From Echinometra lucunter (lineage: Eukaryota > Echinodermata > Echinoidea > Camarodonta > Echinometridae): a stretch of DNA of 64,000 nucleotides. This document shows positions 24,650-44,559 of the stretch, one piece after another. Each line of letters starts with the position of its first letter. The stretch's first letter is position 1. Location of the stretch: assembly GCA_029962745.1 (NCBI GenBank), contig CM057165.1, positions 25,217,882 to 25,281,881 on the forward strand, given 5' to 3'. The notes under the pieces were generated by a model, which searched no databases, was not told where the DNA came from, and saw only the letters and a list, made by a program, of their open reading frames with translations. The translations under genes were made by a program, and so were the position numbers.

Positions 24650-26259
24650 AAAGGATATGCCGTGTATGGGACCAGTCACAAAATGTCACTGAGCCGTTTC
24701 TCTCGTTATGATCATGAGGGTTACCTCCATTTCCTCTGCTGCAAAAAATTAATGCTTCACAACACGAGGTACCAGCATTTTCTAATTCGCTCTGTTGTTG
24801 AGAACTGGACTATTCCAAAGATGGAAATCAAATTATGTTTTGCACGTTTCACCTTTTTTTTTACGTAATCCTAATGTAAATAGAAAATTTGCTGGGAGAG
24901 ATACGGAATTATATCATGTCAGTTACAGTTCACATGAATTTGCTTTAAACTATGAGTGCCACACAAATACATTGTTCATCGAAAAAGCGCAATACTTCCA
25001 TGTCCATTTCTTTCTCTAAGAATATCCCTTTTTTTTAGAATGGAAGAGCCTTAAATTTTAGCAGACTCATTAGTCGTAAACTTTTATGTCTGTCCATTAT
25101 TCTTAAACTACTTCAGTGGCCTACATTAGCCTTAATCTTACATCTGTTACTTTCATGATTACAAGCTTATACAAGATAATACCCATTATAAAAGTATAAC
25201 TACTGGGCTAATGTAGATGTTAGACAGAAAATGATAATAAAAATGTCAGGTCTTATATTTTACAAGGTACGTCAAAAATCTTGACCCTTTGTAGACAATT
25301 TTGTATTTTTTCTTTAGCCTAAACGATTAAAGTTAAAGACAGTGCTTAACTTTATCCACCAGAAAAACAAAGTGTGTTGCAAGAAATCAATCCCGCTTTA
25401 AAACTATACACCTAGGTCGAGAGTGGACAATGCAGTTTAATGTTACTTAAAATATTACTTTGCGCTGTGATGGGTCTCGATCCCATGACCTTCGAGTGTT
25501 CAAAAAAATGTTCAAACCGCTATCATTTGAGATGCTCTGTGTAGGTTGCCTTGCTAAATAAGTACTGAAAGCCTCCGATATTGTTGTGAATGATAATCTG
25601 ATAATCATTTCATATCGCATATCAAGCATCTCCTAATTTATTTTATCATCTTGCAATGCTGCTTTTAGAATTTTTATTCTTGGCGAATCCAAAACTAATT
25701 TCATTGATTCAGATATCCACGAATTAAATATGAACATTAACATCAGACAGTTACACTTTCATGATCATGATCGATGATTAATTTTCATTTGTTTACTTTT
25801 AAGGAGCAAACCATTATAGTCAAGTTAATTTTCATAAAACACTCTATATTAGATAAAATATTACATGCAACATAATAATCTATGTGGAAAACTTATTTTT
25901 CAACTGGATTTTCCATTAACGAAAATGATAAGGTGAGGATGATGTAACGAAACTGTTACCATCATTAATTTTAAACCCTTTAAAAAACATGATTGTATAA
26001 TGTGAGCAATCCTTAAAAAAGAATACATATATATATATATATATACTGGTATATTTTATTCACATGGAAACCTCCACTATTTTGGTTATGTAAACAGTGA
26101 GAATGGTTTTGTAACGGCAAGCATGCGTCAATGGCATATCTAGAATTATTGTTGAATGCAAGCGCCAGTGGTCTTAATGGAGCACGCTTCCCAATACCAT
26201 GTCTTTAATTTTTTTTTTTTAAATATACACACATATCCATATTGGTTTCAATATCACGT
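24650..26259. other. Intergenic interval between the FMO genes, part 1
   Basis: Mostly AT-rich unique-looking DNA, with an (AT)n run near 26028-26045. A B-box-like segment at about 25465-25490 (minus GGGATCGAGACCC) hints at a decayed tRNA-derived repeat. No gene was seen. Confidence 0.4.
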
Positions 26260-26398
26260 AGTTTATTTGATATACGACAAAAGAGCAATGTAGATAAAAT
26301 GCCTTGCTCAAGGGCATAAGTGCCGTGCAGGGGATCGAACCCCGATTCTCGCGAGTCTAGTCAAGTTCCTTAAACCACTCGACTACTACTACACCTCA
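26260..26398 (-). mobile_element. tRNA-derived SINE, minus orientation
   Basis: On the minus strand it shows an A-box-like TAGTCGAGTGGTTTAAGG, B box GGTTCGATCCCC, then the core CCTTGAGCAAGGCATTTTAT and CTACATTGCTC. It is the same family as 47282-47440 and 9239-9490. The RNA polymerase III promoter boxes are well preserved here. Confidence 0.75.
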
Positions 26399-26639
26399 TA
26401 GTAGTGTGGACACGGAAGAAAAGACATTATCATGCAATCGTAAGGTCTCATTTCTCAGTGTTATTTTTAAAGAATTGTTTGAGTTTGTAAACGGATGGGG
26501 CGTATCCCTTCTCCACCAACTGTTGGATACCCCACCATCTGTACATTAGTGACAGGTATCGACTTATACTTCAGTCACACGGCTAAATGGACTCCACTCC
26601 GACTCCAAACAGAGTGATTCTTGGCAGTTGGGATAGGTC

Positions 26640-27272
26640 ATTATTGTTTTTTTTGGGGGGGGGGTTCGTTTTTTTTTTTAGTTTTTTTTTTTAAATTTCA
26701 TTCGGCATTTCCGCAAGAGAAATACGACGATATCAAAAGAATAATTTAACAAGTATATAAGCACGATGAAAACTACATGTACTTTCGAAAAATCGGCAAC
26801 TTAAGGCAACTTCGATAGCCCTGTCTATCACCTTTGGAAAATAAATTAAAAAAAATAAAAATAAAAAACACCTGTATGCTTGTTAGTAAGCAACCAGGGG
26901 ATCGACGGCTTTAAGTCCCCTCCGATGGGCATGTAGGCCTACAATAGGCTTTGGAAATTGCACCTGAGTTGATTTTTCGAAAGTAGTTTTAAGCTTTTAT
27001 CACGTTAATCATAAATGCATATTTTTTGTAGCAGTCTTCTGGGTACAACAGTTGGCTGCCGGAAAATAGCAAAGCAAACGTAATCACTGTAACCGGTCCC
27101 TCAGAAGACCGGTAAAAAGAAGTATGATAGTGAAAGTTATGACAAAAAACAAACATTAGAAGAAACAAGAAAACAGAAAGAAAAACAAAACAAGCAAACA
27201 TTATATGATGACAAGGTGGCATGAAAGTTCGAATGTTTCTGCACTTTTTCTGTTCAATCTGTAGTCGGTCTT
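26640..27272. other. Homopolymer-rich intergenic DNA
   Basis: Poly-T and poly-G runs at 26647-26692 and AT-rich DNA. One TAGGCCTA lies at 26934. No gene was seen. Confidence 0.4.
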
Positions 27273-27429
27273 GGCCCCGTTTCATAAAACTTGTTATCAT
27301 TAACAACTGCCACATTTCTATGACAAAATTTACTTTCAGCCAGTCAGATGTAAGGATTTTAGTAGCTTATAACCATGATAACAGTTATTGCAACTTGTTG
27401 TTGATAACAAGTTTTATGAAACGGTTCCC
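27273..27429. mobile_element. MITE, GTTTCATAAAAC family
   Basis: CCGTTTCATAAAACTTGTTA on the left and TAACAAGTTTTATGAAACGG on the right are inverted ends. Interior markers CAGCCAGTCAGATGTAAGGA and TAGTAGCTTATAACC recur in 51531-51675 and, more distantly, in 41795-41931. Confidence 0.8.
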
Positions 27430-28606
27430 TGGTGTAGGTCCCGTCGGTGTGAAGGGGTACAGACCAAAATATAACCATGTACCAGCATCTTGAATCGTTA
27501 CTTGAATAACAGACAGGAAGCATTGAAAATAATTAAGTAGCGCGGGCTACCAGTTAAAATAATGTTAGACGATACGGCACGAGCTGCACACAAAACCCTT
27601 ATGAAATATTTATTATATGCTTTATAGTCATGTAACATCCTGCATGAAGCGTCGGAGAATACGAAAGTGAAAATGATGCCATCATTTGAATATTCCTCTA
27701 CTGTACTTGTAATTTTAGTTCATCGGATTTATTGACGAAAACACATTCAAAATGGCATGCCACAAGACCTAAGCAAAGTGCATTTACTGAAAAAGTAACG
27801 ACGTCAGTAAAAATAATTGATCGTATACTAGTATAAAATGCAGCAATTATGAAAACACAAATAACACTGAACAATAATATTCACGTGAAAATGAACTTGA
27901 CCCTTGCATCCAAAAAAAAAAATAAAATCATTAAATAAAATCCGTAACAAACAATGTCTCACTTGTAGACTATAATGCACTGTCGTAATGTCCTAATTTA
28001 TTCGTCGAGTTTAACATCAAACGATTGATTTCCCGAATCAAATACCGTATAGCGTTAAATCGAAACATTTCTGTAAAACGAAATTTGGTACACTGTATTA
28101 TCGTCATTTTCGGTTATATGTTTATAAAAAATGGCAAACCATACACTGCTGCTTCGTAGTCTCTTCGAATAAATCATACTTTGTTTTTAATAGTTCCTAT
28201 TTGACAAGGTTTATAGGTTCTTTTAATTGTGTTATATAATGCCAAAAGTGCATTGTTTTACTCGGCACCGTTTTGCTGGGGGTAAAACTCCTATTCTGCA
28301 TTTAAATTTTCTAAATGGAATTTATGTTATAAACATACAACGTTCTGAGCATGTTTTGATTCATGTAAGTTAATACAATTAGCATGATTAAGTGGTATAT
28401 GTTTTCTCTTATTCCAATTTCATAATTTTATCTTATCTGATACGGCTTTATTATTAAGCACTGTGTGTTTTCATTTTCATGTTTGTTTATTATTGTTTGA
28501 TTAATTTGTATAGAAAGGTAATCGCTTAGAAACAACATGAACATTAAGCACTATGTAAATTTTATTTATTATCATTATCATGTATCATTATTATAATGAA
28601 GTAAAT
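27430..28606. other. AT-rich intergenic DNA
   Basis: Nothing recognised: no exon borders, no structured repeat, and scattered homopolymers only. Confidence 0.4.
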
Positions 28607-29082
28607 AGCACAGAAGACATTAATACATCAATATCCATAAAAATTATAGAGCTGTCTTTTCATGTGTGGTTCAATCAATATCATGGATAGTAATGCGACG
28701 TTAACATTGACAATATATATGTTTCAGTTCATATCATCAAAGTATTATGTCATCATGCACGCAGGGCATTTTTGCATGAAACTTCCTAGGTCTATGTTTG
28801 TGTATCAGCATAATCAAGTAGATATCACGGAGAATCAATTGAATACCACAGAAGGCATTAATAACTATCACAGAGCTGTCTTTTCAGGTGGTTCAGTCAA
28901 TATCATGGAGAGTAATGGGACGTTAACACTGACAATATACATAGAATATTTCAATTCAAATCATTCAAGAAGGACACTTTTGCATAAAAACTTCCTAGGT
29001 CTGTTATCAGCATAAGTAGATATCACAGAGGTCATTACAGCATTATTATTTACAAATTTCCTAAAACTGTCTGTTCATGTGA

Positions 29083-29092
<10 letters not shown>
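28607..29092. repeat. Tandem duplication of about 180-240 bp units in the FMO B 3' flank
   Basis: Unit 1 (28607-28846) and unit 2 (28847-29023) share CATTAAT, AGAGCTGTCTTTTCA, GGTTCA-TCAATATCATGGA, GTTAACA-TGACAATATA, AAACTTCCTAGGTCT and GTAGATATCAC. A third, partial unit (29024-29092) reaches the last codons of FMO B, whose stop is at 29083-29085. The repeat therefore lies in the likely 3' UTR. Confidence 0.8.
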
Positions 29093-36965
<7,873 letters not shown>

Positions 36966-36978
36966 GACGAAATGGTAT
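36966..36978 (-). promoter_or_regulatory. FMO B 5' leader splice acceptor
   Basis: The minus strand reads CTTTCTTTTTGACAG followed by ATACCATTTCGTC and the start codon. Good pyrimidine tract. It pairs with the donor at 39065 and mirrors the structure of FMO A. Confidence 0.6.
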
Positions 36979-36999
36979 CTGTCAAAAAGAAAGTCTTGA

Positions 37000-39060
37000 A
37001 AATTATATTACCGGGAATTTGCGTCGAGTGGCAGACTTCAAGAAAGAAAAGGAAAATCTCTTTGTACCATTATCCGGATGATATATATTCAGTGGAATAA
37101 AAATAATTGTAAGAGAACTGATAATGAAAGATCTGCAGGTGCTTGAGAATAAGTGAAGGGAAGATTAATTGTAAGGTAATATACAAAGGAGAATTATTGT
37201 GGAAATAATTCCAAACGAAAATAGGTCATAAGTACAAAGAGACAAGTTTGTTTCCAAGAATAAATTAAATCGACGAAAGAAGAAAGGATCCAAATTATGA
37301 ACTCCCAATCAAATTCTAACCACAGAGAATGGAAAAACCTTATTTTAATCGTTTCCTTTTCAGTTTTCTCATTGAACACTGTTTAATATCTGGTATTGGT
37401 CTACGTGCTAATTGCTTGACAATTGTGATACTAAAAAATGGGGATTCCCAGCGTTTTTCTCACGTGATAATTACTTTCTATCTCTTACTCAAAACAGTGT
37501 CCTTTCTTTCTGTTGTGTTAAGTTGCCCATGAGCTAGAAAGAACCCAATGAAATTGTAGCTTGCAATTCATTTCGAATGCAGAAAATTTTGGGTGTAAAC
37601 AGTCATGTACAAAGTAATATGTCTGATTACTCTCGCAAAATTCCAGCATATACTTAAGTGAATGTGAAACTGTGTTGAAGGTTGTTTTCCATCCCATTGA
37701 TGAAACTATTTTTCAATTTAAGAAAACATTAGAGATACTCAGGTAATGGTTGATTTTAAAAATGGCTCAAATCCCCAGCATGATTTTGTAAAATGCATGT
37801 CATATTCCTAAAAAAAATTCCTAGTCACATATTGGCGCTCTTTTCCAGCAAACAAAAAAATAGATACATTATTAAAGTGGTGGTGGGGGAGGGGCGTTGA
37901 CAAAAGGACATTACGGGGCACAGTCCTCTAGAGGTGCAACCACAATATCAGTATTTCAAAGTTATCTTCTATGACCAGAAACGACCTGTTCCAAAAAAAA
38001 AATAATTTGAAAAAGGAAAAGAACTTTACAGGATGTTAGAACGAATGAAAGAATCAGGGGAATTTTTTTTAACGGAAATTAGGTTATAGTAGGCCTAATT
38101 CTGGTTCAATTTTTGTTTTAAAAAACAAAAACAAAAACAAAAACGGGAGAATGGAAGATATATACAGAATTATTCAAAGAGAAGTTTGATACTGGTAAAG
38201 GTCAAAAATGATTTTCAAATGCTTTCATACTGGAAATAAGTTTTAAAAAAATTAAAGAGTTCGACCAAACATTTATGTCAGATTTACTCGTTCTTGTGTG
38301 CAGTGCAAGTACCTTGTGGGGAAATTTAGTGAATTTCTTATCAGTTCGACAGTCCCCAAATCTCACACTATACACACCTGTCTTTATGTACAACTGATTA
38401 ATTCCCTCAATTGCTTTGAAACAGTTTCTTCCACAGTCCATGACCACAACATATTCATTAAACATGATCAATGTAGTTTGTTTGGAAGCAGGTCGAGAAA
38501 GTAGGAATGAGGTTCAGGCCTACGCTATATTAAACCCAACTTCGTTCGACGTGTTTGGTTACTTGTTTGTTTGTTTTTAAACAGCTGGCAATAGAAACAA
38601 AACTGAACTAAAACGCATTATATTTTAAGATTCTAAACAGAAGCACATCTTCATAATGATAGAAGGTCAAAACAGAGGTATATTAAAGGAAACATGACTA
38701 ATAACAGGACCCTTGTAAGAGCAATATTCCTTATTGAAAGGACCGTCTTGTACAAATTAGATTGTAATAAAGTAGTTTGTTCTTATTTGCGACGTAACTT
38801 AGACGGGAAGTTATAGTTTTCAAAAAAGAGGAGAAAAGTTAAAGTGGCTCTGATTCGCGGTGATGTCACACCAACTATCTCTGTAACTTCAATCGTACTT
38901 CCACCCATCGTATAGCTTAAGTCACACAGAAACAAAACAGTTATGAAGCGATAGATTCACACCATTTACACCCACACACGCCCACCCACACACGCCCACC
39001 CACACACGCTCATAAAGCTGTCCTTTACTGAAATCTAGAAGCATTGATAAGAATCGATTG
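37000..39060. other. FMO B leader intron, no gene seen
   Basis: AT-rich sequence with an AAAAACAAAAAC run at 38117-38142 and a CACACGCCCAC repeat at 38973-39010. One TAGGCCTA at 38090. No exon recognised. Confidence 0.45.
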
Positions 39061-39065
39061 CTTAC

Positions 39066-39180
39066 CTCATAAATCCTTGCCGATCACCCAGTGTACTTGC
39101 AGGCGTAACACGGCTTCTGTCGATAAAAATCTTGATAATGTTTGACTCGGACTGCTTTACCAGATTTGTGACTTATACAG
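39066..39180 (-). other. Probable non-coding first exon of FMO B
   Basis: On the minus strand, GGGTGATCGGCAAGGATTTA then TGAG precedes the donor GTAAGC. The sequence TGATCGGCA also occurs in the presumed leader exon of FMO A. The 5' boundary is not defined and the given end is approximate. Confidence 0.45.
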
Positions 39181-39189
39181 TATGTTCGT

Positions 39190-40640
39190 GACAAATGAGG
39201 TGAAGCAGAGTTCATCGCCTATTACACAAAATAGCAACTGGCACCATCCATGAAATCATGACTTTCTGCCGGGACAGTGTCCTTTCAATATATTCACTTA
39301 TATTCGTCACAGATAAATCTGCCTTCCCGTACGGACGCAGGTCCAAAGTGCATTCAGTGCAGTAAAGGAGTAAAGGAAGTTAAAATAGCAATTCAAAAGT
39401 ATTTTAGGCGCTATATGCTTTACCAATTTCCAAAACATGAAACCGATTATGTGAAATGGAAAGCTGCATTCAAGGGATCTGGTAACTTTGTGGAGGCTTG
39501 ATTTAGTGAATTGTTGAATTGTGATGTCTGTGTTGTATAAGATGTTCAGAATGATAAATAAAAAGCCAGGAACTTTTAAATATAAGATGTTATTATCAAG
39601 TTATCTATCACTAAATTCCGCCATTTGCGAAGCCAACCCGTGGGTATGCTTTTGTCTGAGGTCTGGCATTTCCGGTCACTTGTATATTTCACTTTTTGTG
39701 AAGCACATGATCAAACGATGATGGTTTTGAAGTGTATTTTTCAGGGCTTCATATTTACACAATACGATGAGACTCTAATCCTTGTTCTGTAGGAAACCAA
39801 TGGTCAATATGAGGGAAATGGCATGGCCAAGTTTTTTGTCAGGATAAAGGTACCCCGTAACGGAAGAATTATTACCAGTCTATGATTGGAGGAATGTTCA
39901 GAGTGGGCATGCATCCAGGAGCAGCGATTGGCTGATTGTTAATCATGTGTCTTGTTGAAGATTGACTGAGAGAAGAGGGTTTTACTCGTGATTGGTCGAC
40001 CAATAAAAGGATTGTGCTGTGATTGGTCGCTGGGTGTGGTGTATAGGAACGTGTAGTGAAGAAAAGACATAGACATCAGGGTGTTGGTAGGGAGGGAGAA
40101 CATTGAGCATGGAGCTACAAACGAGTTCTTGAAGAGCATTTATAGCATAATACTTAATGTAATACTATCACGGGTTCATCTTCCGCTTGGTCGTCTCCCA
40201 CCCCCCCCCCATCCCTAAAATGGACTGACGCCTTTTGTTATTATCAAAGTACTCAACATTCCTATTATTAAAGTATGTTCATAGTATTGTGAGTTTGATC
40301 CAACACGTATGTTGGCAGGCCTTTGGTATTTACGGTATATAAGACACGCAACAATCAAAATAAAACACAACCGAGTAGAAAATAGGTATACATTGTATCA
40401 TTTATTAATTTTACCGCAAGTGCATGTTTATCAACTATGCAAAATTATTGTAATGGTACAAATACATATCGTACAGGTATATCAAACTTAAATCATAACA
40501 CAGTATAGTATAGGCCTAATACAGATCTTTCTTAGCTCCTTGCAAGTTTACGCTCATAAGCAAGTCAATTCATGTCATAATACGATGAAAGAGAGTCCAG
40601 ATTGTCAAGTAATAAACTTGACTATAACAGATGTCACGCC
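39190..40640. other. Intergenic DNA between FMO B and the zinc-finger ORF
   Basis: AT-rich DNA with no recognised gene. It includes direct TGATTGGTCGAC / TGATTGGTCGCT motifs (about 39989-40035), which contain inverted CCAAT boxes (ATTGG), and a TAGGCCTA at 40511. The CCAAT boxes could belong to a promoter, but no TATA or start was fixed. Confidence 0.35.
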
Positions 40641-40661
40641 TTAGTTGTTTCCTTCAGCCCC

Positions 40662-41428
40662 CTAAGTCTCTTCTTCACTATCATCTTCATTATCATCCTG
40701 ATACTGGAATAAACCTTCAAACTTTGCACCATGTCTGGCGAAGACTCTTCGTACGGCTTTCCGGAAGTTCATGCCATTTTCTAATTTCTCTGTGAGATCA
40801 GTCAAAATTTCGTGGTTGGTGTCATCTTCTTCAAGGTACAAGTTCTGCTGTAAGAATTGAGAGTATAGATCGAAAAAGATTCGTTTGACAGCCCATAGAA
40901 CTTTCACATGAGCCTTTTCCTTAGCGTCTTCTTCGTTCGTACCCTGTGAGATATATTTTTGGTATGTATTTTTCATTCCTCGACTCCTCGGTGGCTGTCA
41001 TGGCTTGTTCGAACCATTCTTGATATGCCAGGTTGTCTTCCGGTTCTTCCGTAGCAGGAGGTGTCTCAGAATTTGACGAATCATCCTCTCCTTCGTTTTC
41101 TGAATCACTCGTTTCAGCTGCATCATCATCGTCGTCGCTAGATTCTGCGACTGAACGGCGGTTCAGATTGATAATCATCTTCGCTAGCTTCATCGCCAGC
41201 ATTGGAATCTTCATTTTTGTATTCAGGGTGCACATTTTGTTTGTGCCTCTTCATGTCGAACTTGCGACTATACGTTCTATCGCATAATGAACAACTGTAA
41301 CGCTTGGGCATATTGGAAGTATTCATGTTGACTTGATGATGCAACGATTGCAAATGATACGGATCGACTGAATCGTTATAATATATTGTTTGCCATTTTT
41401 GCGCAGGAACTTTACAATGCATCAGCAT
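40662..41428 (-). pseudogene. C2H2 zinc-finger protein ORF with two frameshifts
   Basis: Three overlapping minus-strand frames read as one protein: 41428 to about 41150, then to about 40975, then to 40662. The first part holds one classical finger, CSLC-x12-H-x4-H (YSCSLCDRTYSRKFDMKRH, then KQNVH). The second is a strongly acidic stretch (SSDDDDDAAETSDSENEGED). The third is a helical, charged domain (EKAHVKVLWAVKRIFFDLYS) ending in an acidic tail. No intron is needed, so it could be a retrocopy or part of a mobile element. The frameshifts may be true decay or sequencing errors. I do not recognise a named family; the three-part design (finger, acidic linker, conserved helical tail) looks like a multicopy animal gene family. 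Partner or target unknown. Confidence 0.6.
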
Positions 41429-41442
41429 TGCCTGACTGCGTA

Positions 41443-41500
41443 AAAATGATCGGGGACGGTTTTCTACTCTTTAGAGTAGAAAACCGTCCCCGATCATTTT
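41443..41500. repeat. Perfect 58-bp palindrome
   Basis: The 28-base arm 41443-41470 is exactly repeated in reverse complement at 41473-41500 with a TT loop (core GGTTTTCTACTCT, TT, AGAGTAGAAAACC). No mismatches. It lies 15 bases upstream of the ATG of the zinc-finger ORF. It may be a transposon or DNA-element terminus, a recent snap-back event, or an assembly artefact. Confidence 0.95.
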
Positions 41501-41794
41501 GACTATTCTCCCGCATATACAAGTATTTTGAAAATTTTCGTGACGAGGAAGTTGTAGCCCCTCCCACCCCCCCCCCCCCCCACCCTCTCCTTCTTGGTTC
41601 TGATCTGCCGGGGCTTTCCATGTCGAAACACATGTCTTCTCTTTCATTCCTATCTTCCTTGATTGACCTTGACAGCCAAAGGAAACTTCATAAATGGCGT
41701 CACCCCAAGTGCTAAAAGCGATTACGATACATCTTAAAGGTAGTGCCAGTCATTTGCAAACTACAATAACGGACAATGAAACACATCAGACCAG

Positions 41795-41931
41795 GGGAGT
41801 GTTTCATGAAGGGATTTGTCAGTGATTTTCACCGACTAATTTGCTTTCAGCCAATCAGATGCGAGGATTTTCAGTAGCTTATAACATTTGTCGGTGATTT
41901 TCACCGACAAAACTCTTCATGAAACGCTCCC
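41795..41931. mobile_element. MITE, GTTTCATGAA family, CAG flanks
   Basis: GGGAGTGTTTCATGAA and TTCATGAAACGCTCCC are inverted ends; inner arms TTTGTCAGTGATTTTCACCG and CGGTGATTTTCACCGACAAA pair too. CAG is present on both sides (41792-41794, 41932-41934), a likely 3-bp target duplication. Confidence 0.85.
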
Positions 41932-42493
41932 CAGAATACTGTATCAAAGAAATCACACGCATATAGCCGTAAGGTAACATCTGGGTCCCGTCTCATAAAC
42001 TGTCACTTGTTCACAGTCATCTCAATGCGAATCAATTGCAACCTTTTACATATTTGAAGAATGAATTCGTTAACGAAAAGTTCCAAATTTTTAGACTTTA
42101 GGTCCATGTGACACGTAACAGCCATGTACATTTTATTGTGAATATATACAGTAGATAATCGAATAAGGACGTGGGTTAAAATTCACCGCCCTTTCACTGT
42201 AGCTGACTCTATCTTCAAAGTATATAACATTCATATGTAGAATGGAATGTGTTAACTTGCAGAAATGTATCTTACAATGCGTGAAAGAAGATAATGAAAA
42301 ATATTTCAAGTCAGATAGTACAAGTATGCTTATCATGCACGAGTAAATAAACTGGCTCTGTAATCAACAGTGTCATATAATCTCCTTTTTGGAAAATATA
42401 TTTTGTTATTGTTCTTCTTTAACTGGCTTAAGCCATTCTTTTATGCATGGGGCTATTTTATTTTTTCAAACCTCCGCAATCGAAAAAAACTAA

Positions 42494-43187
42494 GTGCGGT
42501 TTTCACGGGCACGCGAACGTTTTGCGAAGGATGCGAATGTCGAAAAGTTCAAGTTCAAGTTCAAGTTCAAGATCTTTATTCAATACTTTCATTAAAAAAA
42601 CATACAAAATAAACAAATACAAATATCAAATACTACATAAAGAAATGACAATCAATGACAGAATATGAAGTAACAATAGCAAATAAACATGTAAAGGTAC
42701 AATAATAAAAGTATAGGGAGACAGGAGAGAAAGGCTGAGCCTTATATAAAAGTCATCTCCGTTGATTATCATTAAAATTGTGACATATACATTATCAAAA
42801 ATTGATTTAAAAAAAAAAGATAGCACACAGATACACATTCCCACGTCCAAACTCATGCATACATGTACCCTAAACCATACCCCATACACACGCACACACA
42901 CACACACCCTCCCACACAAAAAAATTGTATGCTTCGAAAATTCGCCAAACTTGGGCCAGGATTCGGAAGCGTTGTCGATTATTGTTAGAGGGATGCGGGA
43001 AACGTTCGCAAAAATTTCAAACTTTTTTGAAATTCTGCCGAACTAAAAAAGAACAATTGGCGACGCTTCCGAACCCCCGCGCATGTTCGGCGAACTTTTG
43101 GAGCATAAAATGCGAATGTTGTACTTTGCCATTTTTTGGACATTCGCATCCTTCGCAAATCGTTCGCGTGCCCCGTGAAAACCGCGC
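42494..43187. mobile_element. Foldback element with long arms, interrupted
   Basis: Left GTGCGGTTTTCACGGG, CACGCGAACG, TTTGCGAAGGATGCGAATGT; right the inverted ACATTCGCATCCTTCGCAAA and CGTTCGCGTG, CCCCGTGAAAACCGCGC. Arms are about 150 bp when the inserted block 42544-42919 is ignored. GC-rich with many TTCGC/GCGAA words, unlike the surrounding DNA. Confidence 0.85.
42544..42919 (-). mobile_element. Non-LTR 3' end inserted in the foldback
   Basis: On the plus strand it opens with repeated GTTCAA units, then GATCTTTATTCAATACTTTC; read in reverse this is a body ending in ...AATAAAGATC followed by (TTGAAC)n, the usual LINE/SINE tail. It splits the left arm of the foldback. The far end is A- and CA-rich (42885-42922). 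Confidence 0.6.
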
Positions 43188-43559
43188 GTTATCTAACTTG
43201 CCAAAGTACATTACAAGAATGAAGGAAAAGCATAGACCATGCACATAAAAGAAACCAACGATGTGAGTGTTTAGTCATTTGTGGGTTGACTATTTATCAA
43301 TCGATGACAACTCCAACAAACTCTTCGATGCACAGCCTGTCAAGTTCCCTGATAATTACCATAACTGATATCCTGAAAAAAAGCCGTGAATCACGGATTA
43401 CAAATAGCATGGTGGGAAGTTGCGTGAGAATGCTTGCCTGCATGTTCTATATGTATATGGAAAGGGAAAGGAGATTTCAGCGGTACTCAGGCTTCAAACC
43501 AGATATCCGTTTTCATTTCTTGTTTAAATTCCCATGTGAAGCACACATTACATGATAAA

Positions 43560-43768
43560 AATGCATGATTATGATGATGATGATGATACTACTACACCAA
43601 CTACTACTCATCATGGTGAAGATGAAGATGAAGATGAAGATGATGATGATGATGATGATGATGATGATAACAATGCTAATAACGATGATAATGATAAAAT
43701 AAGGAATAATGATAAAAGTGATGGTGGTGATGTTGACAATAATGATGATGATGATAATGGTGATTACA
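43560..43768. repeat. (GAT)n/(GAA)n low-complexity tract
   Basis: GATGATGAT and GAAGATGAA units. Gives an aspartate/glutamate-rich ORF on plus and isoleucine-rich ORFs on minus that are not supported as genes. Confidence 0.85.
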
Positions 43769-43850
43769 AACTGCATTTATATAGCGCATTATGTGAATAC
43801 TTAAGCGCATTATGTGAATACTTAAATGCGCTTTACAATGTTAAAATCAT
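43769..43850 (+). mobile_element. Short interspersed tail, TTTATATAGCGC...GCGCTTTACA
   Basis: TTTATATAGCGCATTATGTG, a duplicated GAATACTTAA-GCGCATTATGT unit, and GCGCTTTACAATG. The same framework (ACTGGATTTATCTAGCGCCT ... AAGGCGCTATCACTTA) lies at 48570-48625 after an (AAT)n run. This is the shape of a tail widespread in marine invertebrate repeats. Confidence 0.5.
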
Positions 43851-44138
43851 AACCCCTACATTGGATTTCTATCCCGTACACGAGTGTGCACCATCTCCGC
43901 TCCTAAAGGAGCATAACTTCGTATTTTCTTAAAGGGTCACGTTTATTTTATTTTAAAATCCTATTAAAAATCTTAATAAGCAAATATTATGCATTACATA
44001 TCATAGTAAACATGGTAAAGTAAATAGTCCACATAATGAATGCACTCCGCAATGAATGCAATTTCACATTATGCAGAACGGGGCAATATACCATGATCAC
44101 AATACACAATCTGAGTAGAGAAAACTACAATGGATGAA

Positions 44139-44556
44139 TTAACCCATAGCTGTAAGGAGCTTTCTTGAGGTCTAAATTAATCATCTTCAATCCTAAAATT
44201 GGCAATACAAATTATTTTTTCCACGTTTACATAGCTTGAAAAAAAAAATAATATGGATATAATATAAACCAAAATGAAATATAATTGTAAAAATGAATCA
44301 GAAATTGCCAATTTGAACACAGAAATAGTGATTATACATTATTCACTGCGTTGCCAATTTAAAGATTTTAATGATTAGTTACACTTAAACTGCTCTAATT
44401 CGAGAACGCCACACCATACAGCGATGGGAATGGGCTCAAATTTGTCAGTGCATTTTTCTCTTTCTGCTCATGTATGATATGTACTGCCCAACATTCTGGA
44501 CCAACAGATACTGCAAAAGCGTCTCCTAAAAGTGACACTGTACCTCTATGGGTTAA
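44139..44556. mobile_element. piggyBac-like MITE, copy C (diverged)
   Basis: TTAA at both ends with CCCATAGCTGTAAGG on the left and CCTCTATGGG on the right. Interior markers AAATTGGCAAT, GTTGCCAATTTAAAGATTTT and TTTCTGCTCATGTAT relate it to copies A and B. 410 bp, no ORF. Confidence 0.75.
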
Positions 44557-44559
44557 AAG

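Noticed and set aside
28662..29015. 117-codon plus-strand ORF
   Set aside because: It lies in a tandem repeat antisense to the FMO B 3' end and shows only the repeat's own duplication, not a domain.
39277..39721. Two plus-strand ORFs of 66-74 codons near the FMO B promoter
   Set aside because: No domain, no splice context, and length expected by chance.
43552..43932. Asp/Glu-rich ORF of 126 codons
   Set aside because: It follows a GAT/GAA simple repeat, then a retroposon tail; no splice or family signal.
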